The notes below the pieces were generated by a model. It was given only the letters and a program-made list of their open reading frames with translations. It ran no database searches and was not told the origin of the DNA. This document shows, in pieces, positions 16,566 through 26,891 of a stretch of 59,885 bases of DNA. The position numbers and the translations under genes are program-made. The DNA is from Verrucomicrobia bacterium UBA3761 (GTDB taxonomy: Bacteria > Verrucomicrobiota > Kiritimatiellia > RFP12 > UBA1067), in contig DFGB01000001.1 of assembly GCA_002371135.1 (NCBI GenBank), forward strand, positions 3,531 to 63,415. The letters run 5' to 3'. Within the stretch, counting starts at the first letter, position 1. Each line of letters begins with the position of its first letter.

Positions 16566-17727
16566 CTTTGTATCTCCTTACGTTTTCCATGTCCTTGTCT
16601 CCGCGGCCGGAGAGGTTTACGAGAAGTATCGCGTCCTTTGGAAGCGCCGGTGCGCGTTTGATGGCCTCGGCGAGCGCGTGGCTCGATTCGAGCGCGGGGA
16701 TGATGCCCTCGAAACGGCAGAGCGCGTCGAACGCGGCGATGGCTTCGTCGTCGGTGACGACGGGATACTCCGCACGGCCGATGTCGTGCAGGTAGCAGTG
16801 TTCAGGGCCGACGCCGGGATAGTCGAGACCTGCCGAGACGGAGTAGGTGTCGAGGATGTTCCCGTCGTCCGTCTGGAGGAGCATCGTTTTTGCGCCATGG
16901 AGGACGCCGACGCGGCCGCCGTTGATGGAGGCGGCGTGCTGGCCGGTGGCGAGACCCTTGCCGCCGGCTTCAACGCCGACGAGCTTGACCGCGGGGTCGT
17001 CCATGAAGCCTGCGAAGAGTCCCATCGCGTTCGAGCCGCCGCCGACGCATGCAATTGCCTGGTCCGGGAGGCGGCCGAACTTTTCGAGACACTGGCGACG
17101 GGCCTCCTTGCCGATTACGCTCTGGAAATCGCGCACGATTTCAGGATACGGCGCTGGACCTGCGACGGTGCCGATGACGTAGAACGTATCGTCGCAATTT
17201 GCGACCCAGTCGCGCAGCGCTTCGTTCATCGCGTCTTTCAGCGTGGCGCTGCCTTCGGACACGGCGTGGATCGTGGCGCCCAGCATTTTCATGCGCTCGA
17301 CGTTCGGCGCCTGGCGTTCGACGTCGATCGCCCCCATGTAGACGTCGCACGGCATGCCGAAGAGCGCCGCGACCGTGGCCGTGGCGACGCCGTGCATGCC
17401 GGCGCCGGTCTCGGCGATGAGGCGCTTTTTGCCCATGCGGCGGGCGAGCAGCGCCTGGCCGATCGTGTTGTTCACCTTGTGCGCTCCGGTGTGGTTGAGG
17501 TCCTCGCGCTTGAGGAGGATTTTGGCGCCGCCGAGGTGCGCGGTCAGCCGGCTGGCGAATGTAATGGGCGTTTCGCGGCCGACGTAATCGCGCAGGATGG
17601 CGTCGAGTTCTGTTTTGAACGCGTCGTCGCGCTTCGCTTCTGCATAGGCCGCCGCAAGTTCTGCGAGCGGTCCCATCAGGGTCTCGGCGACGTACTGGCC
17701 GCCGTATATGGAGTAGTGTGTTGTCAT
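16549..17727 (-). CDS. trpB: Tryptophan synthase beta subunit
   Basis: A 392-aa protein. The PLP lysine lies in HTGAHKVNN, the phosphate-binding glycine loop is CVGGGSNAMG, and GRAEYP and a C-terminal SGRGDKD are present, all as in canonical TrpB1. It condenses indole with serine to give tryptophan. It starts 7 bp after trpC and overlaps trpA by 17 bp. Confidence 0.97.
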   Translation of the reverse strand: MTTHYSIYGGQYVAETLMGPLAELAAAYAEAKRDDAFKTELDAILRDYVGRETPITFASRLTAHLGGAKILLKREDLNHTGAHKVNNTIGQALLARRMGKKRLIAETGAGMHGVATATVAALFGMPCDVYMGAIDVERQAPNVERMKMLGATIHAVSEGSATLKDAMNEALRDWVANCDDTFYVIGTVAGPAPYPEIVRDFQSVIGKEARRQCLEKFGRLPDQAIACVGGGSNAMGLFAGFMDDPAVKLVGVEAGGKGLATGQHAASINGGRVGVLHGAKTMLLQTDDGNILDTYSVSAGLDYPGVGPEHCYLHDIGRAEYPVVTDDEAIAAFDALCRFEGIIPALESSHALAEAIKRAPALPKDAILLVNLSGRGDKDMENVRRYKDAKNN

Positions 17728-17734
17728 AGACGTC

Positions 17735-18457
17735 TTATTTGCTGGATGTGAGATTGGCGAGGCTTTGCCCTCTCATGAGGGCTGTGCCGATGAGGAAGGC
17801 GTTTGCGCCGGCGTCGCGTGCGCGCAGCAAGGCGTCGCGGTCGTGGATGCCGGATTCGGCGACTTTGACGATGCCGTCCGGGATGCGGGCGAGGAGTTTC
17901 TCGTGCAGCGAGACATCGCAGGAGAAGTTCCTCAAGTCGCGGCAATTGACGCCGATTATATTGGCGCCGGCGGCGACGGCGGCCTCGATTTCGCGCTCGT
18001 CGTGTGTTTCGACGAGCGCGTCCATGCCGAGGTCGCGGGCGAGGGCAATGAGGCGCGCGAGTTCGCCGGGCGCGAGGACGGCGGCGATGAGCAGGACTGC
18101 GTCGGCGCCGGCGGCGAACGCTTCCGCGATTTGGAAGGGCGTCGAGAGGAAATCCTTGTAGAGGATTGGCAGCGAGGTGACGGCGCGCGCTTCGCGCAGA
18201 TAATGCTCGCCGCCGAGGAAGCGGTGCGGCTCGCAGAGGACCGAGAGCGCGGCGGCGCCGGCGGCTTCGAATTTGCGCGCGAGGTCGGCGGGGTGGAAGT
18301 CTTCGCGGATCATGCCTTCGCTGGGGCTGGCGCGTTTGAGTTCGGCGATGATGTTGATGCCGGGCCGCAAGAGCGCGGCGGCGAAGGAGCGGCGCATCTG
18401 CCTGCGCTCGATGGCGTCGGCGCGGCGCTGGACGGTTAGTGTTTCGAGGATGTTCAT
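17735..18457 (-). CDS. trpC: Indole-3-glycerol phosphate synthase
   Basis: A 240-aa protein with IIAELKRASPSEG (catalytic Lys/Glu region), YKDFLSTPFQI, VNCRDLRNF, VAESGI and a C-terminal GTALMRG phosphate site. It is monofunctional, not fused to TrpF. It ring-closes CdRP to indole-3-glycerol phosphate. It sits 36 bp after trpGD and 7 bp before trpB. Confidence 0.96.
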   Translation of the reverse strand: MNILETLTVQRRADAIERRQMRRSFAAALLRPGINIIAELKRASPSEGMIREDFHPADLARKFEAAGAAALSVLCEPHRFLGGEHYLREARAVTSLPILYKDFLSTPFQIAEAFAAGADAVLLIAAVLAPGELARLIALARDLGMDALVETHDEREIEAAVAAGANIIGVNCRDLRNFSCDVSLHEKLLARIPDGIVKVAESGIHDRDALLRARDAGANAFLIGTALMRGQSLANLTSSK

Positions 18458-18493
18458 ATGTGCGGGAGGCCGGGCGCGGCCCGGCCGTTTTCA

Positions 18494-20107
<1,614 letters not shown>

Positions 20108-20142
20108 GGCGTACAGAGGATTTGGGGCTTGGAATTGGACGA

Positions 20143-21558
20143 TTAAAGCGTTTCTGCGAAGCGGACGGCTTCGAAGACGGCTTTCGCCTTGTTGAGGGTT
20201 TCCTCGTATTCCTTTTCAGGGTCGGAATCGGCGACGATGCCGGCTCCGGAGCGCATGACGATGCGTTCGCGTTCTTTGACGAGGGTGCGGATGACGATGG
20301 CGAAGTCCATGTCTCCCGTGAGCGAGAAGTAGCCTGCGGCGCCGCCGTATATTCCGCGCGGGGAGTGTTCCATCCCAGAGAGGAGCTCCATCGCGCGGAT
20401 CTTTGGCGCGCCGGAGAGAGTTCCCGCCGGGAAGACGGCCTTGAGCAGGTCGAACGCGTCGCGATCCGCCGCGAGAGTCCCCTTGACATTGCTCACGAGA
20501 TGCATCACGTGCGAGTAGCGCTCGACGTGTGCGAAATCTTCGACGCGGACGCTCGCCGTTTCGCACACGCGCCCGAGGTCGTTGCGCCCGAGGTCGACGA
20601 GCATCACATGCTCTGCGCATTCTTTTTCGTCGGTCTTGAGATCGCGTTCGAGCTGTTCGTCGGCGGCGGGAGTCGCGCCGCGCGGACGGGTGCCGGCGAT
20701 GGGCGCGGTTGATGCCGTGCGGCCCGCGAGTTTCACGAGCTCCTCCGGCGACGAGCCGATGAGCGTCTTTTCGCCGATGCGCATGAAGAAGTTGTATGGA
20801 GAAGGGTTGATGGTCCGCAAGGCGCGATAGAGCGAAAGGGCGCTGACGGAGGATTTGGCGGTGAATTTCTGCGAGGGGACGATCTGGATCACCTCGCCGG
20901 CGCGGATGGCGGCTTTGCATCGCTCGACCATCGAGACGAAATCATCCTTCGTCATTTCGCTTTCGAACGCTTCGCTTGCGCAAACGCCGTCGGTGCGTCT
21001 GGCGGCGGCCTGGGCGATGGATTCTGCGCTCAGGAGGCGCTTGTGGATGGCGGCGATGCGGTCCATGGCGTTTTCATAGGCGCGCGGCTCTTTCGTGTCG
21101 GCGATGACGACGATCGTCACCGTGTCGCGGACGTTGTCGAAAACGAGGAATGCGTTGCAGACGAGGAACGCCATGACGGGCGTGGACGCATCGCGCTCGA
21201 GCTTGAGTTTCGGCTCGAATATGGCGGCGGCTTCGTAGGAGACGTAGCCGACGGCGCCGCCTTGGAATTGCGGCAGCTCCGGCGCCGGGATGTAGCGCGA
21301 GGAGGCGAAGAGCGCTTTGAGCCTCTCCAAGGCGTCGTCGCCGGTGATGGTCGCGGCGCTCTCGATGCCGAGGTATGAATAGCGGCCGCGGTTCTCGCCG
21401 CCGGCGACGCTTTCGAGAAGGAAGGCGTCTTCATCGTCGGCGAGACGCGAGAGCGCCGCGACCGGCGTCTCGCGGTCCGCGAGGAATTCTTTGAACACCG
21501 CGACGCGGTTCGAGGCCGCGGCGCGCTTGGCGAATGTTTCTTGTGCGAGGTAGTTCAT
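20143..21558 (-). CDS. trpE: Anthranilate synthase component I
   Basis: 471 aa from the ATG at 21558 (MNYLAQETF). An in-frame ATG at 21621 would start in the loop of the attenuator hairpin and read octamer repeat, so it is rejected. It has the feedback-tryptophan site LLES (DAFLLESVAGG) and the chorismate-binding C-terminal half with IVPSQKF, SPEELVKL, GTRPRG, and a GIYGGAAGYF segment. It makes anthranilate from chorismate and ammonia. No Shine-Dalgarno precedes the start. Expression should be controlled by the trpL attenuator and by allosteric tryptophan. Confidence 0.96.
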   Translation of the reverse strand: MNYLAQETFAKRAAASNRVAVFKEFLADRETPVAALSRLADDEDAFLLESVAGGENRGRYSYLGIESAATITGDDALERLKALFASSRYIPAPELPQFQGGAVGYVSYEAAAIFEPKLKLERDASTPVMAFLVCNAFLVFDNVRDTVTIVVIADTKEPRAYENAMDRIAAIHKRLLSAESIAQAAARRTDGVCASEAFESEMTKDDFVSMVERCKAAIRAGEVIQIVPSQKFTAKSSVSALSLYRALRTINPSPYNFFMRIGEKTLIGSSPEELVKLAGRTASTAPIAGTRPRGATPAADEQLERDLKTDEKECAEHVMLVDLGRNDLGRVCETASVRVEDFAHVERYSHVMHLVSNVKGTLAADRDAFDLLKAVFPAGTLSGAPKIRAMELLSGMEHSPRGIYGGAAGYFSLTGDMDFAIVIRTLVKERERIVMRSGAGIVADSDPEKEYEETLNKAKAVFEAVRFAETL

Positions 21559-21597
21559 GGCAAGTAGGAGGTTGAAAGGTTGGATGGTTGAAAGGCA

Positions 21598-21637
21598 AAA
21601 AACAAAACGGACCGCATCCATCTTTGGATCCGGTCCG
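21598..21637 (-). terminator. trp attenuator: Rho-independent terminator hairpin
   Basis: On the minus-strand transcript the arm 21637-21626 pairs with 21619-21608 (11 of 12 positions), with a 6-nt loop. It is followed by a U-rich tract (21607-21598, UUUUGUUUUU). It lies between trpL and trpE. Confidence 0.9.
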
Positions 21638-21669
21638 CATTTGCGTTTGTCGGTGGTGTGGGAATTTGG

Positions 21670-21750
21670 CTACAACGTTCCACCCTGCCATGCGAAACCG
21701 AATCCGCAAGGCCACCACCAAAACTTGAAGTTGAACGCTGTGTTGCTCAT
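21670..21750 (-). CDS. trpL: trp operon leader peptide
   Basis: A 26-codon ORF (ATG at 21750, TAG at 21670-21672) with four tryptophans: W11, W12, W13 in KFWWWP and W21 in FAWQG. Such density is a hallmark of ribosome-mediated attenuation. Leader nucleotides 21705-21690 (codons 16-21, coding GFGFA) are complementary to the 5' arm of the terminator plus two flanking bases (21640-21626), with two G-U pairs and one bulge. A ribosome stalled at the Trp codons would leave this segment free to form an antiterminator. A ribosome reaching the stop would mask it and let the terminator fold. The start is only 9 nt after the -10. Confidence 0.9.
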   Translation of the reverse strand: MSNTAFNFKFWWWPCGFGFAWQGGTL

Positions 21751-21759
21751 ACGCCGCAT

Positions 21760-21790
21760 ATTCTACCATATTCCCTTGCGCGAGCGCAAG
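21760..21790 (-). promoter_or_regulatory. trp operon promoter with overlapping palindrome
   Basis: The minus strand has TGG-TAGAAT (-10 at 21765-21760) and TTGCGC (21789-21784) 18 bp upstream. The perfect 7-bp inverted repeat CTTGCGC-x2-GCGCAAG (21775-21790) covers the -35/spacer and could be an operator. No trpR gene is in the window. The leader before trpL is about 2-3 nt. Confidence 0.55.
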
Positions 21791-21804
21791 GGGGAAAATG
21801 AGGA

Positions 21805-21932
21805 TTTTTAACACAGAGGCACAGAGAGAATTTCCAGATTTTTAATCGCAGAGACGCAGAAAGAAAAGTTGAATTCTCTCTGTGCCTCTGTGCCTCTGTG
21901 TTAAAACCAATCGGAAAAATCGAAAAATCGAA
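21805..21932. repeat. Octamer spacer with inverted repeat (element R4)
   Basis: The left arm 21805-21833 (TTTTTAACACAGAGGCACAGAG...) pairs with the right arm 21871-21906. A CGCAGAGACGCAGAAAG unit lies in the loop, and CGGAAAAATCGAAAAATCG units follow. It lies between the esterase stop (21933) and the trp promoter. Confidence 0.75.
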
Positions 21933-24900
21933 TCAACGCAGGAAGATTCCAAATCCCCTGTACAAGGAATGCTTGTAGACGCCTTCCACCTTCACGGTCT
22001 GCGGCATGGCCGGGCCCAGCGCGACGAGCCCGAGTCGCGGCAGCACGCCGGATTCGACGGCCGCTGCGTTCAGATCGAGCCGGTAGCCGCCCGCCCCTTC
22101 GGGAATGCGGATGTAGCCATTGACGCCTTCAACCTCCAATCCCCATCCGGCGGGGGCGGGTTCGGCAAACTTGATCGCCACGTAGTCGCACATTCCAACG
22201 CCGATGTTCCGGCGCTCCCATACCGTCTGCATGCACGCCGTCGCGTCGAATGTCTCGCCGCCGGCGATGCGGATCAAGCGTCCCTTGTCTTTGATGGCCG
22301 TCGGCTCTGGCTGCGCCGGTACCTTGTAAACGCCCTCGACTTTGATCTGCTTCGAAGGCGCAGTCCCCCATGCGGTCGAGAGCAGACTGCATTCCGGCAG
22401 TCTGCCGCTTGCGAGGACCGATTGGGGGAAGACGTAATTGTATTCGGTCGTTCCTTTCGGCAGATCGATGTGTTCCTGCGTTCCCCAATACGCGAGCCAC
22501 CAGCCGGACTCCGGCACGGGCTCGGCGAACTTGACGAGAACGCTTTCGCATCCGGCGACATCCACGTTCTGCATCTTGTAGGCCTCTTGCAGATTGCCGC
22601 TTGCCGTGTAGCCCGTGTAGCCCTCGCCTTCTTCTTTCACCACCCCTGGGTTGTTGCCCGTTTGCGTCTGCGGAATTTCGACCAATCCGAGCGGTTCGGC
22701 GATCGTCGTGGCCTTGGCCTTGTAAATGCCTGCGACCTTGATGGTTGGTTGCGAAGGAATGCCCCAAGACGTGAGCAAGGTGCATTCTGGCAGGACGCCG
22801 CTCGCACGGACCGACTCGGGCAGAACGTAATAGTACTCTGTCGCGCCTTCCGGCAGGTCGATGGTTTGCTGGGTTCCCCAATACGCGAGCCACCATCCGG
22901 AAGCCGGCACGGGCTCGGCGAACTTGATGACGACGAACTCGCATCCGGCGACATCCACGTTCAACATTTTGTAGGCAACCTGGATGCTGCCGCTTGCCGT
23001 ATAGCCCGTGTAGCCGTCGCCTTCCTCTTTCGCCATCCCATCAGCCTTGCCCGACTGCGGGATTTCGACGAATTCAAGCGTCTCGCAGTCGATGACGCCG
23101 GAGGGTGCGCTTGTCGAAGCGGTATGGATTGCGATTTCGGTGATTGCGTCCGCCGCATTCTCCTCGGCGATCTCGAGCTTGCATTGGGTGTAGGCGTCGA
23201 CGGCAAACGAGAAGTTGGCGCCGAAGCCGATTTTGGCGAGACGGTTCAGCAGTACTCGCGTATCGTCGGCGGCGTCGACAAGTTTCACGATATACCTGTC
23301 GTTGGCGACGCCGGTACTTTTCAGCGAGAGAGTGTAAGTCCCCTTCTCCAGCTGGACGGAACGGTAGACGTTGTTCGCGCCAGTGTTCGCGCCATACGAT
23401 AGAATCGCGCCCGAGCCCGCCGCCGTTTCGGACCAGCCGCGTTCCGCGCTCGTCGAATCCATGCGCATCTTGAGCGTCTTGTCGCACGCGTCGTCAAGCG
23501 TATACCGGCTCATGAAATTCCACATCGTCTTGCTCGAATCCCCGTCCTCGGTGTGGCTTGTAGAGTCGCTGTGCCCCATGCCGTCGCACTCGTAGGCGAC
23601 GAACGGGAAACCGCCTTCGCCCGCGGCGTAGACGCTCTTCGTGTAGCGCCCCTCGACAGTCGTCGTTTCCGGGACGGACGCGCAGCCATTGCGCGCCACC
23701 ATCATGTCGCGGATCGCGGGCCACAGGGCGTATAGGACGAAATCGTCGTTCTTGCCGTGAATGTGCAGGAACGGCACGGGGCGCGAACCCGTCGCGCGAA
23801 GATGGAATTCGTTCAGTTGATAGCCGGATATCGAGGCGAACGCGGCAAACGTATCCGACGCGAGAGTCGCCGCCGCGTAGGCCATCATGCCGCCGTTGGA
23901 GAATCCGCAGCAGTAGACGCGCTTGCGGTCGATCGAATAGAGCGAGGCGACGTCTTCGATTATCGCCTTGAAGAAATCGACGTCTTCCTTGTTCTCGCCA
24001 TCGGAAAGCCAGCCGTAGCGCATGTCGCCCAGCATGAACCGCTTGATGCCCTGCGGATATACGACGATGCAGCCCGCCTCGTCCGCGGTTTTGAGTGAGA
24101 ATGGCGAGCGGTTGTTCGGCTTGCAGTAGACGCCGGCGTCCCCGGCGTTCTCTTGCTCGACCTTGGTCTCGACGCCATTGACATTCTTGTAGAAGGTGTA
24201 GATGGTGCCGCCGGAGCCGTGAAGCGAAAAGACGAGAGCGCTTTTCGATTTGACAGACGCAGGAACGTAGAGCGCGTAAGAGCGTTCTACGCCGCCGACC
24301 GTGACGACCCGGCGTTCGTGGACGGCTTTGGGGGCCGTGCCGTCGTATACCTTGCCCGTCGAATCGACGACCGACCCTTTGTCGACCGTCAGATCGCCCG
24401 TAAACTCCCAGTCCCCGCCGAGAGTGAGTTTGCCCTCGCCGGTCTTGACAAGTCCGCCGTCGGTCCCTCCCGGGACGCCGGTCTCGATTGCATATTTGTT
24501 GAAGTTGACATCATAGCCGTTCGTATCGAACGTTCCGCCGTTTGCGCCGATCTTCAGGTGGATGTGGTTGCCGTTGAATTCCTCGCAGAATTTATCCCGC
24601 GCCGCCGTCGCCTTGAGCGTTCCGCCGTTCAAGAGCAGCGTGCCGGTGGAGCCGCTCATGACCGAACCCAAGACTGGAATCGCCAGCGTGCCGCCGGTGA
24701 GTTCGTAGTATCCTGTGGAGCCGCCGCCTGCGAAGCCGAGTTTGAAAGCCTCGCTGTCATTGTCCGCCACCGTCACGGTGCCGCCGGATTGATACACCGA
24801 GCCGTGGCGATTGCTTGCCTGCCAGTCGTTGCCGCCGATCTGGATTCGCGCCGCCGTGATGTTCGCGCCATCGATCACATTGAGGACGCCGGGCAGATTC

Positions 24901-25310
24901 GCATCGCAACCGACGTAGAGATTGCCGCCTATCGCGCATGCGAGGCCGATTGTGAGAGTCGCCTGTTCTATTTCCGCGCCGACATTCCAGTTTCCGCTCG
25001 TGGAAATGGTCTTGCCGGTAGATGTGAGAAGAGAGTAGTTCTGCGTTCCCTTGAATGTCAGATCGGCGAACGTCGCATCGACGTCGACTTCTACTATGTT
25101 GCCGTTCGCGCCGGAAGCGGTAGTGGTCAGAATCACGCTGTCTCCGCCGCCGGGCAGTCTTTCGGCAGGCGCTCCGTCCGCGGACCAGTTCGCAAGAGTC
25201 GACCAGTTGCCGTTTCCGCCCTCGCCGGTCCATGTGAATTCACTTGCCGTGCATGCCAGGGAAAGACAGCATGCCGCGATAGATGAAAGTTTGATAGAGG
25301 TTGCTTTCAT
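21933..25310 (-). CDS. Secreted multidomain esterase (CE1/PHB-depolymerase-like) with beta-strand N-terminus and three C-terminal repeats
   Basis: An 1125-aa protein with a signal peptide at about 1-22. Residues about 23-330 form a beta-solenoid, passenger-like region (FTWTGEGGNGNWSTLANW, typical of autotransporter-associated strands). Residues about 335-620 are an alpha/beta hydrolase of feruloyl-esterase/PHB-depolymerase type: VFSLHGSGG, nucleophile S471 in GFSNGG, Asp at 522/523 in HGKNDD, His580 in GMGHSD. The C-terminus has two near-identical about 120-aa repeats (GYTGYTASG, KFAEPVP-x-SGWWLAYWGTQ) and a third diverged copy (KFAEPAPAGWGLEVEG), possibly carbohydrate-binding modules. No outer-membrane barrel is seen. 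Likely function is deacylation of plant polysaccharide esters; substrate is inference. Confidence 0.85.
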   Translation of the reverse strand: MKATSIKLSSIAACCLSLACTASEFTWTGEGGNGNWSTLANWSADGAPAERLPGGGDSVILTTTASGANGNIVEVDVDATFADLTFKGTQNYSLLTSTGKTISTSGNWNVGAEIEQATLTIGLACAIGGNLYVGCDANLPGVLNVIDGANITAARIQIGGNDWQASNRHGSVYQSGGTVTVADNDSEAFKLGFAGGGSTGYYELTGGTLAIPVLGSVMSGSTGTLLLNGGTLKATAARDKFCEEFNGNHIHLKIGANGGTFDTNGYDVNFNKYAIETGVPGGTDGGLVKTGEGKLTLGGDWEFTGDLTVDKGSVVDSTGKVYDGTAPKAVHERRVVTVGGVERSYALYVPASVKSKSALVFSLHGSGGTIYTFYKNVNGVETKVEQENAGDAGVYCKPNNRSPFSLKTADEAGCIVVYPQGIKRFMLGDMRYGWLSDGENKEDVDFFKAIIEDVASLYSIDRKRVYCCGFSNGGMMAYAAATLASDTFAAFASISGYQLNEFHLRATGSRPVPFLHIHGKNDDFVLYALWPAIRDMMVARNGCASVPETTTVEGRYTKSVYAAGEGGFPFVAYECDGMGHSDSTSHTEDGDSSKTMWNFMSRYTLDDACDKTLKMRMDSTSAERGWSETAAGSGAILSYGANTGANNVYRSVQLEKGTYTLSLKSTGVANDRYIVKLVDAADDTRVLLNRLAKIGFGANFSFAVDAYTQCKLEIAEENAADAITEIAIHTASTSAPSGVIDCETLEFVEIPQSGKADGMAKEEGDGYTGYTASGSIQVAYKMLNVDVAGCEFVVIKFAEPVPASGWWLAYWGTQQTIDLPEGATEYYYVLPESVRASGVLPECTLLTSWGIPSQPTIKVAGIYKAKATTIAEPLGLVEIPQTQTGNNPGVVKEEGEGYTGYTASGNLQEAYKMQNVDVAGCESVLVKFAEPVPESGWWLAYWGTQEHIDLPKGTTEYNYVFPQSVLASGRLPECSLLSTAWGTAPSKQIKVEGVYKVPAQPEPTAIKDKGRLIRIAGGETFDATACMQTVWERRNIGVGMCDYVAIKFAEPAPAGWGLEVEGVNGYIRIPEGAGGYRLDLNAAAVESGVLPRLGLVALGPAMPQTVKVEGVYKHSLYRGFGIFLR

Positions 25311-25330
25311 AACATCCTTTCCTTCAAGAG

Positions 25331-25370
25331 ATTATACTAACATTATAGCATTTCAAACGAACTTCCGCAA
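25331..25370 (-). promoter_or_regulatory. Promoter of the secreted esterase gene
   Basis: The minus strand has TTGCGG (25370-25365), a 17-bp spacer ending in TGC, and TATAAT (25347-25342). A second TATAAT (25336-25331) follows. A GGAAAGG RBS precedes the ATG at 25310. Confidence 0.65.
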
Positions 25371-25603
25371 GGGGTGTCGAACGCATTTTGTTTTACTGTT
25401 TGCCTGCTTTTCTTTGCCTACTTTTCACTTTCGACAATGCGCACGCTGGTCGCGCCTTGGCCGCACCTCATGTCCCTGCGGGAGGCGGCATTCTAAAAGC
25501 CTGTCCTGACTTTTTCTTGCGCCTGCCGTATTTCGAATGCGGCTGTTCCGATAACCTTTCCACTTTTCAACCTTTCAACTTTTCAAATACCTCCGCCGCC
25601 CCT
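25371..25603. other. Intergenic stretch without supported gene
   Basis: Lies between the divergent esterase and hisS promoters. It contains pyrimidine-rich sequence and a short octamer array (CTTTTCAACCTTTCAACTTTTC, about 25562-25586). A small plus-strand frame here reads into the octamers and is not supported as a gene. Confidence 0.5.
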
Positions 25604-25632
25604 TTGCATTTTCGCCCCGGATATGGTAAAAT
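25604..25632 (+). promoter_or_regulatory. hisS promoter
   Basis: TTGCAT (25604-25609), 17-bp spacer ending TGG, TAAAAT (25627-25632). The leader to the ATG at 25653 is about 14 nt and contains GGAG. Confidence 0.6.
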
Positions 25633-25652
25633 ATAGGGCAACGGAGTTGAAA

Positions 25653-26891
25653 ATGGCAGAAAAAAACAGTTTCGAGGCGCCGCGCGGCATGCGCGACTTC
25701 TATCCCGCAGACATGGCATGGCGCAACAAGGTGTTCGACGCGTTCCGCGCGGCGGGCGAAGCGGCAGGCTTCCAGCCGTACGACGCGTGCGTCGTCGAAA
25801 GCTACGAGCTCCTTGCCCGCAAGGCCGGCGAGGAAGTCGGCGAGCAGATCTACCACTTCCAGGACAAGTCCGAGCGCCACCTCGCTCTGCGCGCGGAAAT
25901 GACTCCGACCCTCGCGCGCATGGTGGCCAAGCGCCAGAAGGAGCTTTCTTTCCCCATCAAGTGGACGACCATCGCGCAGTGCTTCCGCTACGAGCGCATG
26001 ACAAAGGGCCGCAAGCGCGAACACTACCAGTGGAACCTCGACATCCTCGGCTCCGACTCCGTGCTCGCCGAGGTGGAAGTGATCGGCGCTGCAATCGACG
26101 CGCTCAAGCGCATGGGCCTCGAAACGGGCGACTTCAAGGTCCGCGTCTCAAGCCGCAAATATCTCTCGCAGCTTCTTGAAAAGAGCGGCATCGCGCCGGA
26201 GTTCCATCCGCAAGTCTTCCTCGCGCTCGACAAGCGCGGCAAAATGCCGGACGGGGAAATCGCGGCCATGCTGCGCGACGGCGGTCTTTCCCAGGCCGAC
26301 GTCGACGCTACGTTCGCCATCATGGACGTGAAGAGCTACGAGGACTCTCCCGAATTGAAAGAGCTCTTCGCGCTCGCGGAGGTGGCCGGCTTTGCGGACT
26401 CGCTCGTCTTCGACATCTCCGTAATCCGGGGGCTCAGCTACTACACGGGCATCGTATTCGAATGTTTCGATGCGAAGGGAGAATTCCGCGCGATATTCGG
26501 CGGCGGACGCTACGACAACCTCTTGACGGCGATAGGCGGCGACAAGATACCCGCCGTCGGGCTCGGCTTCGGCGACGTTGTGATAACGGAAATCCTGAAG
26601 GAGAAGTTCGGCGAGGCGCCGGCGGCGCAGAAGGACGTGACGATCGTCGGCTTCATGACGGACGCCGAGCGCGACGCGGCGCTCAAGGTCGCACGCTCTC
26701 TCCGCTCTGGCGGCGGTCGCGTCGACTTGATGCTTTCGGCGCAGAAGCCGAAGAAATTTTTCGCGCGCTCGGGCCAGGGCGGCTATGCGTTCGCGGTGTT
26801 CATCGGTCCGGACGATGTCGCCGCCGGCTGCGCGAAGATGAAAAATCTTGCAACGCGCGAGGAAACCCCGATATGCCTGACAAAGAACTAG
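25653..26891 (+). CDS. hisS: Histidyl-tRNA synthetase
   Basis: 412 aa from the ATG at 25653 (RBS GGAG 6 nt upstream). An in-frame ATG at 25623 overlaps the -10 and is rejected. It has the class II motifs: PRGMRDF at the N-terminus, motif 2 QCFRYERMTKGRKREHYQWN, the His-A signature RGLSYYTGIVFE, motif 3 GGGRYDNL with AVGLGFG, and a C-terminal anticodon-binding domain. It charges tRNA-His. It is first in a plus-strand housekeeping run. Confidence 0.96.
   Translation: MAEKNSFEAPRGMRDFYPADMAWRNKVFDAFRAAGEAAGFQPYDACVVESYELLARKAGEEVGEQIYHFQDKSERHLALRAEMTPTLARMVAKRQKELSFPIKWTTIAQCFRYERMTKGRKREHYQWNLDILGSDSVLAEVEVIGAAIDALKRMGLETGDFKVRVSSRKYLSQLLEKSGIAPEFHPQVFLALDKRGKMPDGEIAAMLRDGGLSQADVDATFAIMDVKSYEDSPELKELFALAEVAGFADSLVFDISVIRGLSYYTGIVFECFDAKGEFRAIFGGGRYDNLLTAIGGDKIPAVGLGFGDVVITEILKEKFGEAPAAQKDVTIVGFMTDAERDAALKVARSLRSGGGRVDLMLSAQKPKKFFARSGQGGYAFAVFIGPDDVAAGCAKMKNLATREETPICLTKN

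Noticed and set aside
21559..21621. N-terminal extension of TrpE from the ATG at 21621
   Set aside because: The ATG lies in the attenuator hairpin loop and the extension translates the U-tract and octamer repeat.
25388..25636. 82-aa plus-strand frame before hisS
   Set aside because: It runs through the octamer repeat and the hisS promoter and has no RBS or recognisable domain.
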